Source of the DNA: Kitasatospora sp. NBC_00374
Lineage (GTDB): Bacteria > Actinomycetota > Actinomycetes > Streptomycetales > Streptomycetaceae
Direction: 5' to 3'
DNA: 64,000 bases
Assembly (NCBI RefSeq): GCF_041434935.1
Contig: NZ_CP107964.1
Coordinates: forward strand, 4,881,001-4,945,000
Positions 34,482-42,518 of this stretch are shown piece by piece; position 1 is the first letter of the stretch; each line of letters opens with the position of its first letter. Both the position numbers and the translations under genes were made by a program. The notes beneath the pieces were generated by a model. The model did not search any database, was not told the DNA's origin, and worked only from the letters and a program-made list of their open reading frames with translations.

Positions 34482-35579
34482 ATGCCACTGTGGTCACGCG
34501 CGCAGCAGCAGGACTTCCGCAGCCGGGTGCGGGGCTGCCTGCTCGGCGGTGCGATCGGTGACGCGCTCGGCGCCGGGATCGAGTTCGAGCCGCTGGAGAA
34601 GATCGTCGAGACGCACGGCCCGCAGGGCGTCACCGGCTACGTGCCGGCGTACGGGCGGCGCGGCGCGGTCACCGACGACACCCAGATGACCCTCTACACC
34701 CTGGACGGCCTGATCCGGGCGCACATCAACCGGGACGGCGGCAACTGGCACCCGCCCAGCGACGTCCACCGGGCCTACCTGCGCTGGGCGGCCACCCAGC
34801 GGGACTGGGGCCCGGACGAGCGCCGCTCCGACCTCGGCTGGCTCGGCCGCGAGGAGTGGCTGTACGCCCAGCGGGCCCCCGGCCAGTCCTGCCTGTCCGG
34901 ACTCTCCGGCCCGGACGCCGACCGGCTCGGCACCGTCGACGAGCCGCGCAACCCGCACTCCAAGGGCTGCGGCACGGTGATGCGGGCCGCCCCGTTCGGC
35001 CTGCTCACCGCCTGGGAGCCGGCGCTGGTGTTCCAACTGGCGGTCGAGTGCTCGGTGCTGACCCACGGGCATCCCACCGGCTACCTCTCGGCCGGGGCGT
35101 TCGCGGTGATCGTCCACACCGTGGCCAGGGGCGGCACCCTGGAGGAGGGGGTGCACCTCGCGCTGGCGCTGCTCTCCGAGCGGCCGCGGCACGAGGAGGC
35201 CACCGCCGCGCTGCGGGCCGCCCTGGACGCCGTACGGGCCGGCGCACCCTCGCAGGAGCGGGTGGAGGCACTCGGCGAGGGCTGGGTGGCGGAGGAGGCG
35301 CTGGCCATCGGGCTGTACTGCGCGCTGGTGGCGGAGGACGTGAAGTCCGGCCTGCTGCTGGCCGTCAACCACTCGGGGGACAGCGACTCCACCGGCTCCA
35401 TCTGCGGCAACCTGCTCGGGGTCCTGCACGGGGAGACGGCGCTGCCGCCCGAGCTGGTGATCGAACTGGAGGGCCGGGGAGCGATCCTGGAGCTGGCCGA
35501 CGACTTCGTGCTGGAACTGCTGCACGGGCCGGAGCTGCACGGGACCGAGGGCTGGCGGACCCGCTACCCGGCCGGCTGA
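34482..35579 (+). CDS. ADP-ribosylglycohydrolase family protein
   Basis: DraG/ARH-fold hydrolase (365 aa) that removes ADP-ribose from modified proteins or nucleic acids, using two Mg2+ ions. The metal motifs are intact: GAIGDALGAGIEF (about 20-32), TDDTQMT near residue 66, HSKGCGTVMRAAPFG near 160 and HSGDSDSTGSICGN near 297. Target unknown. GTG 34479 and ATG 34482 are both possible starts; CGAAAGG precedes them. It converges on the DUF397/XRE pair. Confidence 0.9.
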   Translation: MPLWSRAQQQDFRSRVRGCLLGGAIGDALGAGIEFEPLEKIVETHGPQGVTGYVPAYGRRGAVTDDTQMTLYTLDGLIRAHINRDGGNWHPPSDVHRAYLRWAATQRDWGPDERRSDLGWLGREEWLYAQRAPGQSCLSGLSGPDADRLGTVDEPRNPHSKGCGTVMRAAPFGLLTAWEPALVFQLAVECSVLTHGHPTGYLSAGAFAVIVHTVARGGTLEEGVHLALALLSERPRHEEATAALRAALDAVRAGAPSQERVEALGEGWVAEEALAIGLYCALVAEDVKSGLLLAVNHSGDSDSTGSICGNLLGVLHGETALPPELVIELEGRGAILELADDFVLELLHGPELHGTEGWRTRYPAG

Positions 35580-35603
35580 GCCGGGCCCGGACCCGGGTGG
35601 CAC

Positions 35604-35634
35604 GGCGCCCGCCGCGGGAGGACGGCGGGCACCG
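35604..35634. terminator. Hairpin between convergent genes
   Basis: GCCCGCCG (35607-35614) pairs with CGGCGGGC (35623-35630), and the stem extends outward with one mismatch. It lies between the ADP-ribosylglycohydrolase stop and the DUF397 stop and can serve both directions. Confidence 0.55.
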
Positions 35635-35654
35635 GACAGGGCGGACGGATGCGA

Positions 35655-35864
35655 TCAGACCTCACCGAAGGCGCCGGAACCGGCAGCGGTGGCGAACGCG
35701 GCCCAGGCCTCGTTGGGGAAGTGCAGTTGAGGGCCCTCAGGGTCCTTGGAGTCGCGAACCGCGACAGCGACGGGGCTCGGCACGGCGATCTCCACGCAGG
35801 CGCCGTTGCCGCCGCTGTGGCTGCTCTTGCGCCAGGCCAGGTTGCTCAGGGACTTGGTGCTCAT
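35655..35864 (-). CDS. DUF397 domain protein
   Basis: Small protein (69 aa) with the DUF397 pattern WRKSSHSGGNGACVEIA, then VAVRDSKDPEGPQLHFPNEAWAAF. In Streptomyces these proteins are encoded after XRE regulators and act with them; the published Scr1/Scr2 pair of S. coelicolor (XRE plus DUF397) strongly raises antibiotic production, and related pairs have been proposed to work like toxin and antitoxin. ATG 35864 overlaps the XRE stop by 4 nt. Molecular activity of DUF397 is not settled. Confidence 0.93.
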   Translation of the reverse strand: MSTKSLSNLAWRKSSHSGGNGACVEIAVPSPVAVAVRDSKDPEGPQLHFPNEAWAAFATAAGSGAFGEV

Positions 35865-36721
35865 TTGGCTCTGAACCCTTCTACATAGGTGTGTATCAAT
35901 GACCGGCTCTCCGTGACGCTGAGTGCGGCGGCCCGCAGGTGGTCATAGAGATTGGTATAGCGGCGCACGTCCGCGTCCTTCTCCAGGTAGAGATCGCTCG
36001 TCACCCCTTCGAAGTAGACAACCGTCGAATCCGCTGACTCCGGGAACTCCAGCAAGGAGAATGTCCCGGTCATACCGGGGTGGGCGCCGCGCTCGAACGG
36101 GATCACCTGCAGGTTGATGTTGGCGCGCTGACTCAGCGTCAGCAGCTGGCTCAGCTGGTCCGCCATCACCTGGGAGCTGCCGACCGCCCGCCGCAGGACG
36201 GCCTCGTCTATCACCACCCAGAGGCTGCCGAGCTGGTCGTCGCCGTAGATCCGGTCCTGCCGCTTGAGCCGGACGTCCACCCGCCGCTTGATCGCCCCCG
36301 GCTCGGTGTCGGGCTGCGTGCCCGCGACCACCGCCTCGGCGTACTCCCGGGTCTGCAACAGCCCGGGGATGAAGGAGGACTCGTACGCCCGGATCGAGGA
36401 GGCCTCCGCCTCCAGGCCGATGTAGACGCTGTACGGGATGTCGCCGAAGTCGTGCCACCAGCCGCGCTGGCGGGACTCGCGGGCCATCTCCATCAGCCCG
36501 GCCCGGATCCGCTCGTCCGTCACCTCGTAGACGTCGCACAGGTCGCGGACGTCCCGCTGGCTGATGCTGCGGCGCCCGTTCTCCAGGCGGCTGATCTTCG
36601 ACTGGGACACCATCAGCCGCCCGGCCACCTCTTCTGCGGTCATCTGCCGCAGTTCACGCAGGCGCCGCAGCTCGGCGCCGAGTCTCCGGCGCCGGACTGT
36701 GGGATTGACGCTGGTGGACAC
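35861..36721 (-). CDS. XRE-family regulator with DUF5753 (Scr1/WhiJ-like)
   Basis: Helix-turn-helix regulator (286 aa). The HTH lies at about residues 15-65 (LRRLRELRQMTAEEVAGRLMVSQSKISRLENGRRSI). The rest is the DUF5753 sensor-like domain, with IRAYESSFIPGLLQTREYAEAVV, WVVIDEAVLRR and an AHPGMTGTFSLLEFP block. I start at GTG 36721 because GGAGGT lies 4 nt upstream; the longer ATG at 36814 adds 31 unconserved residues. It forms an operon with the DUF397 gene and is predicted to bind its own promoter. Confidence 0.93.
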   Translation of the reverse strand: MSTSVNPTVRRRRLGAELRRLRELRQMTAEEVAGRLMVSQSKISRLENGRRSISQRDVRDLCDVYEVTDERIRAGLMEMARESRQRGWWHDFGDIPYSVYIGLEAEASSIRAYESSFIPGLLQTREYAEAVVAGTQPDTEPGAIKRRVDVRLKRQDRIYGDDQLGSLWVVIDEAVLRRAVGSSQVMADQLSQLLTLSQRANINLQVIPFERGAHPGMTGTFSLLEFPESADSTVVYFEGVTSDLYLEKDADVRRYTNLYDHLRAAALSVTESRSLIHTYVEGFRAK

Positions 36722-37214
36722 ATCGACCTCCGGCCGGACCTCAGGCGCGGCGGACGGCGCCGTGCCTCGGAAGAGTGTGGAAATTGGTACCAACCCCCTG
36801 ATGTGGAGCAGCATGCCATCTCGCCTCCGGTCCGTGCCGGGGAATCACCCGAGCGCAGTAGAACAGATCATCGGAAAACCGTTCATTCCGGATCTTGGCC
36901 CTTGCGCTCCAGGCGCCTTACCGATAAAGGCGTTTGAGGTGCGGTAAGCGTGTCGAGTCGTGCCGCAGCACGCGCGTGGTGGAAGCCGGCCACGGGCCGG
37001 AGCGGCCCGTACGGCCGACTGTATGCCTTCGCGGCCGTCCGGCAGCGGGCAGTTTCGCGGGCCCGGCGGCGGGCACGGCAGTGGGCGCGGACGGGGCGGG
37101 CGGCGTCGGGAGCGGGCCCGGGCCCGGGAACGGCGGCGGGGCGGCCCGTCCGGCGACTGGTGCGCCGGGCGAACCGCCCCGAGAAGTGCTTTGCCGGCTA
37201 ACGGCGCGCGCCGA
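36722..37214. other. 493-bp gap between xre and the GOLPH3-like gene
   Basis: No gene. The part next to the XRE gene carries the perfect palindrome TTGGTACCAA (36784-36793), a possible autoregulatory site, and an inverted repeat CTTACCG/CGGTAAG (36917-36923 and 36942-36948). The part from 37060 to 37160 is nearly pure G/C runs (GGGCGG, GGGCCCGGGCCCGGG) and looks structural rather than coding. Confidence 0.45.
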
Positions 37215-37922
37215 TCATCGCGCGCCCACCCGTGCCGCCACACCACGACCTGGTGCGGGCCGGCCCGGTGGCCCTGCCGGAGCGCGATTCTGTTGCACCG
37301 GCAGCCCGTTCTGCACGTCCATCACGGCATGCGCGACCATGCCGCCGAGCGGGTCGTAGCGAATCAGGTCGCGCAGCCGTGACCGCGAGGACCTGCCCTC
37401 GTTACCCGGGTAGAGGTGCTTCCCCAGCCCGACCGCGTGCGCCAGGGCGGCCAGCGCCGCGGTCCGGGGGTCCGGCGGGACGCCGGTCCGGATCGCGGTG
37501 TCGAGCCGCTGCTTGATCGCTCCGTTGGTGCAGTCGTCCGACGCCTGATAGCGCGTCGTCGGCAGCACCCCGCACATCTGTCCCGGCACCGCCGTCACCA
37601 TGCCGCACCGTTCCAGGTGCGCGAGGTACGTCTGGCGCAGCCCCAGCCGGGGCCCACCGATCCAGTGCGCGGCACGGACCGGGCTGCCACGACGGCGCAG
37701 CAGCTCCAGTGCGTGGTCCAGGGTCGGATCACCGGTCGGCCGTGCCATCACCACGGCGATCCGATCTCCGTCCGGGACTATCCGTCCGGCCAGGGACAGC
37801 TCCACCAGCTGTGCCCCGGCAAGTCCGAGGTCGAGGGTCTGCGGCTGCGCAGTGGTGCCCGTGGCCGGGTCCAGTGCGAGCAGCAAGAGCTCCTCGGGAA
37901 TTGTTCTGCGGCTCCTGCCCAT
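37215..37922 (-). CDS. GOLPH3/VPS74-like (GPP34 family) protein
   Basis: Soluble protein (235 aa) of the GPP34 family. The N terminus TIPEELLLLALDPATG matches the eukaryotic Golgi phosphoprotein 3 and VPS74 family, followed by LGLAGAQLVELSLAGRIVPDGDRI and LDHALELLRRR. In eukaryotes the family binds PI4P membranes and glycosyltransferases; its role in actinobacteria, where many copies occur, is unknown. It often sits near XRE/DUF397 genes. The last ~35 residues are Pro/Arg-rich. Confidence 0.87.
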   Translation of the reverse strand: MGRSRRTIPEELLLLALDPATGTTAQPQTLDLGLAGAQLVELSLAGRIVPDGDRIAVVMARPTGDPTLDHALELLRRRGSPVRAAHWIGGPRLGLRQTYLAHLERCGMVTAVPGQMCGVLPTTRYQASDDCTNGAIKQRLDTAIRTGVPPDPRTAALAALAHAVGLGKHLYPGNEGRSSRSRLRDLIRYDPLGGMVAHAVMDVQNGLPVQQNRAPAGPPGRPAPGRGVAARVGAR

Positions 37923-38232
37923 CCAAGCCTCCCCGCGTGGATGAATGACAGAGTGACGCCTCTCACACAGGCTTGTCGAGTACGCCTCCGAATCGTGACC
38001 TTGCCGCAGACGGCCCCGCAGACCGGGGAACCGCCGCCGAAGGGCGCAGCGTCTGACCCGGGGAACAGCCCGGGTGGGGTCAATAACCGCCGGTCGGGCG
38101 GGGTGCGCGTGCCCCCGGGGTCACGGGTGCCCGAGACTGTACTGCTAGTGGAGCAGGTCGAGAACCTGCGCGAAAAAAGACAGGTCGACGGTCGGCCCGG
38201 GCTGGGCCGGGCGGACAAGGAGGATGGGTCAC
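37923..38232. other. 310-bp divergent gap before the carboxypeptidase gene
   Basis: No gene. A small hairpin GCAGGT/ACCTGC (38153-38158 and 38164-38169) is followed by an AT patch CGAAAAAAGACAGG. The AAGGAGG at 38217-38223 sets the carboxypeptidase start. Promoters for both flanking genes must be here but match no strong consensus. Confidence 0.4.
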
Positions 38233-40302
38233 GTGGGCGAGTCCCCCGACAACGTGCGCAGCGACGGCGAGACCGGATCGGCCGAGCCCGAGCCGACCGG
38301 GTCGGGTGCCGAACCGAGCAGCTCGACCGTGCAGCTTCGGATCCAGGATCTGGACTCCCGGACCACCGCGCTTCGCCTGCCGGTGGACAACGCCACCACG
38401 GCGCTGCGGCTGCCCAAGGAGGTGACGGCGGCGGGTCCGGCGAGCGGCACGGCGGCAGCGCGCCGGGAGGCGCCGGAGCAGGTCGGGGCGGACGCCGAGG
38501 CCGAGGTCGAGAGCGCTGCCGAGGAGGATACCGAGAGCGGCGCCGCGGCCGGTGACGAGCCGCCGGCGGACGTGTCGGCGGAGCCGGTGGCGCAGCCGGC
38601 GGCGGGGAAGAGCCCCGCCGTCGAGCGGGCCGCGGAGCCGCCCGGCGCCGACCCCCGTCTCGCCATGCGGGACGGCCGGGAGAGCGCCGGGGCCGCGCTG
38701 AAGGCCACCACACCGATGGCCGCCAAGCCGATCGCCGACCCTGCCCCGGTGCCGGCCGCCGCTCTCGCCGCCGAGCGCGAGCCCGAGCCCGAGCGCGAGC
38801 CGGATACCGGGCCCGCGCCGAAGGCCGACCCGGAGCCCGTGCGGGCGACCCGGCCGCTGCCGGCCGCCGCCACTGCTGCTCCGGCCGCCGCCGCCGCTTC
38901 CGCGCCCCGGCCGCTCCCGGTGCCGGAGACCGTGCCTCCGGTTCCGCCGGTTCCGCCGGTGCCTCCGGTCCCGTCGGCCGGCCCGACGCCCGAGCCGAGG
39001 CCGGAGCCGAGGCCGGCGCCCGGGCCGGAGAACACGGTCGAGGCGATGGAGGTGCTGGCCGCGCTCAGCCGGCGACCGGTCACCCCGCTCCAGCGGGCGG
39101 TCAAGCGGGCCACCATCTGGACGGTCCTGGTGGCGCTGGTGCTCGGTGTCCTGGTGGTCGCCCAGCTGCTCCGGCCGCTGCCGGACCCCAAGACCAAGTC
39201 GAGCCTAGCGGGCACCTTCACGTTCACGGGCGACCAGCTCGCCGTGCCGTGGCCGGCCAAGGGCCAGGCCGCCGCCGAGGTGGTCGGCGTCGGCAGCCTC
39301 GGCAGCTCCGGCCCGGAGACCCCGGCCCCGATCGCCAGCGTCACCAAGGTGATGAACGCGTACCTCATCCTCCAGGCCCACCCGCTGAAGAAGGGGGAGA
39401 CCGGACCGGTCCTCACCGTCGACAAGCAGGCCGCGCAGGAGTCCAGCGACCCCGACCAGTCCAAGATCACGCTGACCGAGGGGCAGCAGCTCAACCAGTA
39501 CGAGGCGCTGGAGATGCTGATGCTGCCGTCGGCCAACAACGTGGCCCGGCTGCTGGCCCGATGGGACTCCGGCTCGGAGGAGGCCTTCGTCAAGAAGATG
39601 AACGACCAGGCCGCCAAGCTCGGCATGACGAACACGACCTACGCCGACCCGGCCGGCTACAGCAACGACACCAAGAGCACGGCGAAGGACCAGCTCAAGC
39701 TCGCCGAGCAGGTCATGAAGATCGACATCTTCCGGCAGATCGTGGCCGAGCCCGACACCAAGTTCAACAACCAGCGGGTCTTCAACACCAACGAGATCCT
39801 CTCGCCGAAGAACGGCGTGATCGGCGTGAAGACCGGTTCCTCCACCCCGGCCGGCTCCTGCCTGATGTGGGCGGCGGTCAAGGACGTCGGCGGCACCAAG
39901 CGGATGATCCTCGGCGTCACCCTCGGCCAGCCCGCGACCAAGGAGGAGCCCAGCCTGGTCCGGGCCGCGCAGCCGATCAGCATGAAGATCATCACGGCCG
40001 CTCAGAACGGCCTCACCGGCCAGACCCTGGCCAAGCAGGGTGACGTGGTCGGCCACGTGGACAACGGTCTCGGCGGCAAGGTCCCGGTGGTCGCGAGCAA
40101 GGACCTCACGGTGGCCGGCTGGTCCGGCATCACGGCCCACGTCACCCTCGACGCGGTCAAGCTCGGCCACACCGCCAAGGCCGGTACCCAGGTCGGTACC
40201 GTCTCGGCGGGCGAGGGCGACGGCCGGGTGGAGGTCCCGGTCATCCTGCAGTCCGACCTGGCGCCGCCGTCCATCGCGGACCGTCTGTTCCGGATCCTCT
40301 GA
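38233..40302 (+). CDS. D-alanyl-D-alanine carboxypeptidase (S11 family) with long disordered N-terminal region
   Basis: Trims the terminal D-Ala from peptidoglycan stem peptides outside the cell. The 689-aa protein has a ~290-residue cytoplasmic Ala/Glu/Pro-rich tail with PPVPPVPP repeats, one membrane helix (TIWTVLVALVLGVLVVAQLL, about 294-313) and the extracytoplasmic S11 domain. Catalytic motifs are intact: SVTK (Ser369, Lys372), SAN (Ser433) and KTG (Lys533). I chose GTG 38233, 9 nt after AAGGAGG, because ATG 38224 directly abuts it. The S. coelicolor SCO4439 family, next to an XRE-DUF397 pair, has the same layout. Confidence 0.92.
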   Translation: MGESPDNVRSDGETGSAEPEPTGSGAEPSSSTVQLRIQDLDSRTTALRLPVDNATTALRLPKEVTAAGPASGTAAARREAPEQVGADAEAEVESAAEEDTESGAAAGDEPPADVSAEPVAQPAAGKSPAVERAAEPPGADPRLAMRDGRESAGAALKATTPMAAKPIADPAPVPAAALAAEREPEPEREPDTGPAPKADPEPVRATRPLPAAATAAPAAAAASAPRPLPVPETVPPVPPVPPVPPVPSAGPTPEPRPEPRPAPGPENTVEAMEVLAALSRRPVTPLQRAVKRATIWTVLVALVLGVLVVAQLLRPLPDPKTKSSLAGTFTFTGDQLAVPWPAKGQAAAEVVGVGSLGSSGPETPAPIASVTKVMNAYLILQAHPLKKGETGPVLTVDKQAAQESSDPDQSKITLTEGQQLNQYEALEMLMLPSANNVARLLARWDSGSEEAFVKKMNDQAAKLGMTNTTYADPAGYSNDTKSTAKDQLKLAEQVMKIDIFRQIVAEPDTKFNNQRVFNTNEILSPKNGVIGVKTGSSTPAGSCLMWAAVKDVGGTKRMILGVTLGQPATKEEPSLVRAAQPISMKIITAAQNGLTGQTLAKQGDVVGHVDNGLGGKVPVVASKDLTVAGWSGITAHVTLDAVKLGHTAKAGTQVGTVSAGEGDGRVEVPVILQSDLAPPSIADRLFRIL

Positions 40303-40362
40303 GCGCCGGAGCCCCTGAGCCCCGGATCCGCTGAGCTCCAGATCCGCTGAGCCCCGGATAAG
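40299..40362 (+). repeat. Four imperfect 16-bp tandem units over the carboxypeptidase stop
   Basis: Units begin at 40299, 40315, 40331 and 40347 and follow the pattern CTGAGCYCCRGATCCG. The stop codon TGA (40300-40302) is part of the first unit, so each later copy repeats a TGA. A related inverted copy follows near 40364-40379. This is probably slippage in the 3' untranslated region. Confidence 0.9.
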
Positions 40363-40389
40363 GGCGGATCCCCTCAGCCCGGTGGCACC

Positions 40390-40430
40390 GAGCCCCGGAC
40401 CGTACGGCACCTCGTACCGGTCCGGGGCTC
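40390..40430. terminator. Bidirectional hairpin between convergent genes
   Basis: GAGCCCCGGACCG (40390-40402) pairs perfectly with CGGTCCGGGGCTC (40418-40430), with a further GTAC-type extension into the loop. It lies between the carboxypeptidase and the YihY gene and overlaps the YihY stop codon by two bases. Confidence 0.8.
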
Positions 40431-41445
40431 AGTCGTCCGCCGGCCCGTCCGCCGGCCGGTCAGGGGGCCGGTCAGGGGGCCGGTCCGGAGCTCTGCGGCG
40501 CTGCCTGCCCCATCCGCGCGGGCCACCCCATCCGCCCCATCGGCCGGGCTCGGTACGGGTGCCGAGCCAGTGGGCGACGGCCGGCTCCTCCGCCATGACC
40601 CGGCCCAGCACCAGCGACAGGGTGATCGCCGCGAACAGCAGGATCAGCCAGGACAGCGAGGTGAACACCACCCCGAACGGGCCGAACTTCTGCACGCTGC
40701 GGGTCATCGCGCCCGGCAGGTACACCTGAGCGGCGATCCCGAGCACCAGCTCGGCAGCCCCGCAGAACACCGCGCCGGGCAGCAGCGGGTACCAGCGCAC
40801 CCGGTTGCCCAGCAGCAGGTGCTGGGTCCACCACCAGAGCAGGGTGCCGGCCAGACAGGCCAGCGGGATGCCCAGCAGGGGGCCGAGCCCGAAGCCCCTG
40901 CGGATCGGCACCTCGAAGACCAGGAACATCAGCCACACCGCCAGCCAGACCAGCCACCGCCACACCGCCACCCTGGTCCTGGACTTGGGCATCTCCCAAC
41001 AGCGCTCGCAGACCCGCTGCAGGGCCCGGCTGAGGGCGGTCGCGGACAGCAGGGTGACCAGGGCGCCGATCGCGCCGAAGCTCTGCGTCACGTCGTCGTG
41101 GCCCGCCGACAGCAGCTGCTGGACCTGCTGCTGGGTACTGCCCTTCAGCCCGAGGTGGTCGCGGAGCGAGCTGGTGACGCCGTCGCGGATAACGGCGGGA
41201 GCGAACACCGCCACCACGAACAGGGCGGGCAGCGCGCTCAGGAAGGTCTGCGCGGCCAGCCGGGTCGCGTTGTCCAGCAGGTTGACCCGCAGCAGGTGGC
41301 CGACCGTTCGGCCCACGATCGGGACCTGTTCCGGCGCCGCCTTCGCGGTCGTCGCGAGTCCGGCGGCCCGGTCCCTGACCCGGTGCCAGCGGCCATGACC
41401 CGGTCGGCCGGGATCCTCCCGGCCGCCGTCGTGCGGGTCTGTCAC
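40429..41445 (-). CDS. YihY/BrkB-family integral membrane protein
   Basis: Six-helix membrane protein (338 aa). The family core begins near residue 50 (RVNLLDNATRLAAQTFLSALPALFVVAVFAP) and includes LLSATALSRALQRVCERCWEMP and the helix pairs around 170-275. Once annotated as ribonuclease BN; now a membrane protein of uncertain function, perhaps transport or envelope stress. The C-terminal ~50 residues are Arg/Pro/Asp-rich with short DRPP repeats. Start GTG 41445 follows GGGAGGT. Confidence 0.88.
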   Translation of the reverse strand: MTDPHDGGREDPGRPGHGRWHRVRDRAAGLATTAKAAPEQVPIVGRTVGHLLRVNLLDNATRLAAQTFLSALPALFVVAVFAPAVIRDGVTSSLRDHLGLKGSTQQQVQQLLSAGHDDVTQSFGAIGALVTLLSATALSRALQRVCERCWEMPKSRTRVAVWRWLVWLAVWLMFLVFEVPIRRGFGLGPLLGIPLACLAGTLLWWWTQHLLLGNRVRWYPLLPGAVFCGAAELVLGIAAQVYLPGAMTRSVQKFGPFGVVFTSLSWLILLFAAITLSLVLGRVMAEEPAVAHWLGTRTEPGRWGGWGGPRGWGRQRRRAPDRPPDRPPDRPADGPADD

Positions 41446-41699
41446 GGGGTACCTCCCGGGCCTGGCCGATGCCTCATGCTCACCCGAGCCCCGCAGCGGC
41501 GCACCCGGACACTCCCGCGGTGCCCGGCGGTGGGCCGGGCCCGCGGGCGCGGCGGGACAGCACCGGGAGCCCGGGCGCCGCTCGGCGGCTCGGGCCGGTC
41601 CTCGGTCCGAGCCGTGCCGGGCGGGACGGGTGCGTGGGGCGAGTGCGTGCGTGGGGCGGGTGCGGAGCCTGGGCCGGGCCCGGGAGTCGTCCCGTGGTG

Positions 41700-42464
41700 T
41701 CAGGCGTTCCGGCCGGTGAGCTTCGACACCCGGGCGCCGACGCCCCAGGCGGTGACCCGCCAGAGCGCCTCGACCACGATGTTGCGGCTCATCTTGGACG
41801 CGCCGTGCTCACGCTCGACGAAGGTGATCGGCACCTCGGCCACCTTGTAGCCGGCCTTGACGGCACGCCACGCCAGGTCGACCTGGAAGCAGTACCCCTG
41901 GGAGGCGACCTTCTCCATGCCGAGGCCGAGCAGGGTCTCCTTGCGGAAGGCCCGGTAGCCGCCGGTCACGTCCTTGATCGGGACGTCCAGCATGACCCGG
42001 GAGTAGAGCGAACCGCCGCGGGAGAGCAGCAGCCGGGACTTCGGCCAGTTGACCACCGCGCCACCCGGCACCCACCGGGACCCGAGCACCAGGTCGGCAC
42101 CGCGCAGGGCGGTCAGCAGGCGGGACAGCTCCTCCGGCTGGTGCGAGCCGTCGGCGTCCATCTCGACCAGGACGTCGTAGCCGTGGTCGATGCCCCAGCG
42201 GAAGCCCGCCAGGTAGGCCGCGCCCAGGCCCTCCTTGCCCTTGCGGTGCAGGACGTGGACGTTGCCGTCCTCCGCCGCGATCTTGTCGGCGAGGTCGCCG
42301 GTGCCGTCCGGGCTGTTGTCGTCTGCCACCAGGACGTGGACCTCGGGGACGGCAACGCGGACCCGGGAGACGATCCGTTCGACGTTCTCGGCCTCGTTGT
42401 AGGTCGGGATGATCACCAGCACCTTGCCGAGATCGGCGAAGGTGCTCTCCTGGGGGGCAGTCAC
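41700..42464 (-). CDS. Polyprenol monophosphomannose synthase (GT2)
   Basis: Cytoplasmic GT-A enzyme (254 aa) that moves mannose from GDP-mannose to polyprenyl phosphate, giving the lipid donor for periplasmic mannosylation. Motifs: VLVIIPTYNEAENVERIV (nucleotide binding), VLVADDNSPDGTG, the metal-binding EMDADGSHQPE and GYRAFRKETL. No membrane domain, as in Streptomyces Ppm1/Dpm1. I prefer GTG 42464, 7 nt after GAAAGG, over GTG 42479. It is 54 bp after the GT-C gene and probably cotranscribed with it. Confidence 0.9.
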   Translation of the reverse strand: MTAPQESTFADLGKVLVIIPTYNEAENVERIVSRVRVAVPEVHVLVADDNSPDGTGDLADKIAAEDGNVHVLHRKGKEGLGAAYLAGFRWGIDHGYDVLVEMDADGSHQPEELSRLLTALRGADLVLGSRWVPGGAVVNWPKSRLLLSRGGSLYSRVMLDVPIKDVTGGYRAFRKETLLGLGMEKVASQGYCFQVDLAWRAVKAGYKVAEVPITFVEREHGASKMSRNIVVEALWRVTAWGVGARVSKLTGRNA

Positions 42465-42518
42465 GTCTGTGCCTTTCACTCTGGTGTGGCGCGTCGGCCT
42501 GTCTGGCCTCCACGTCGG

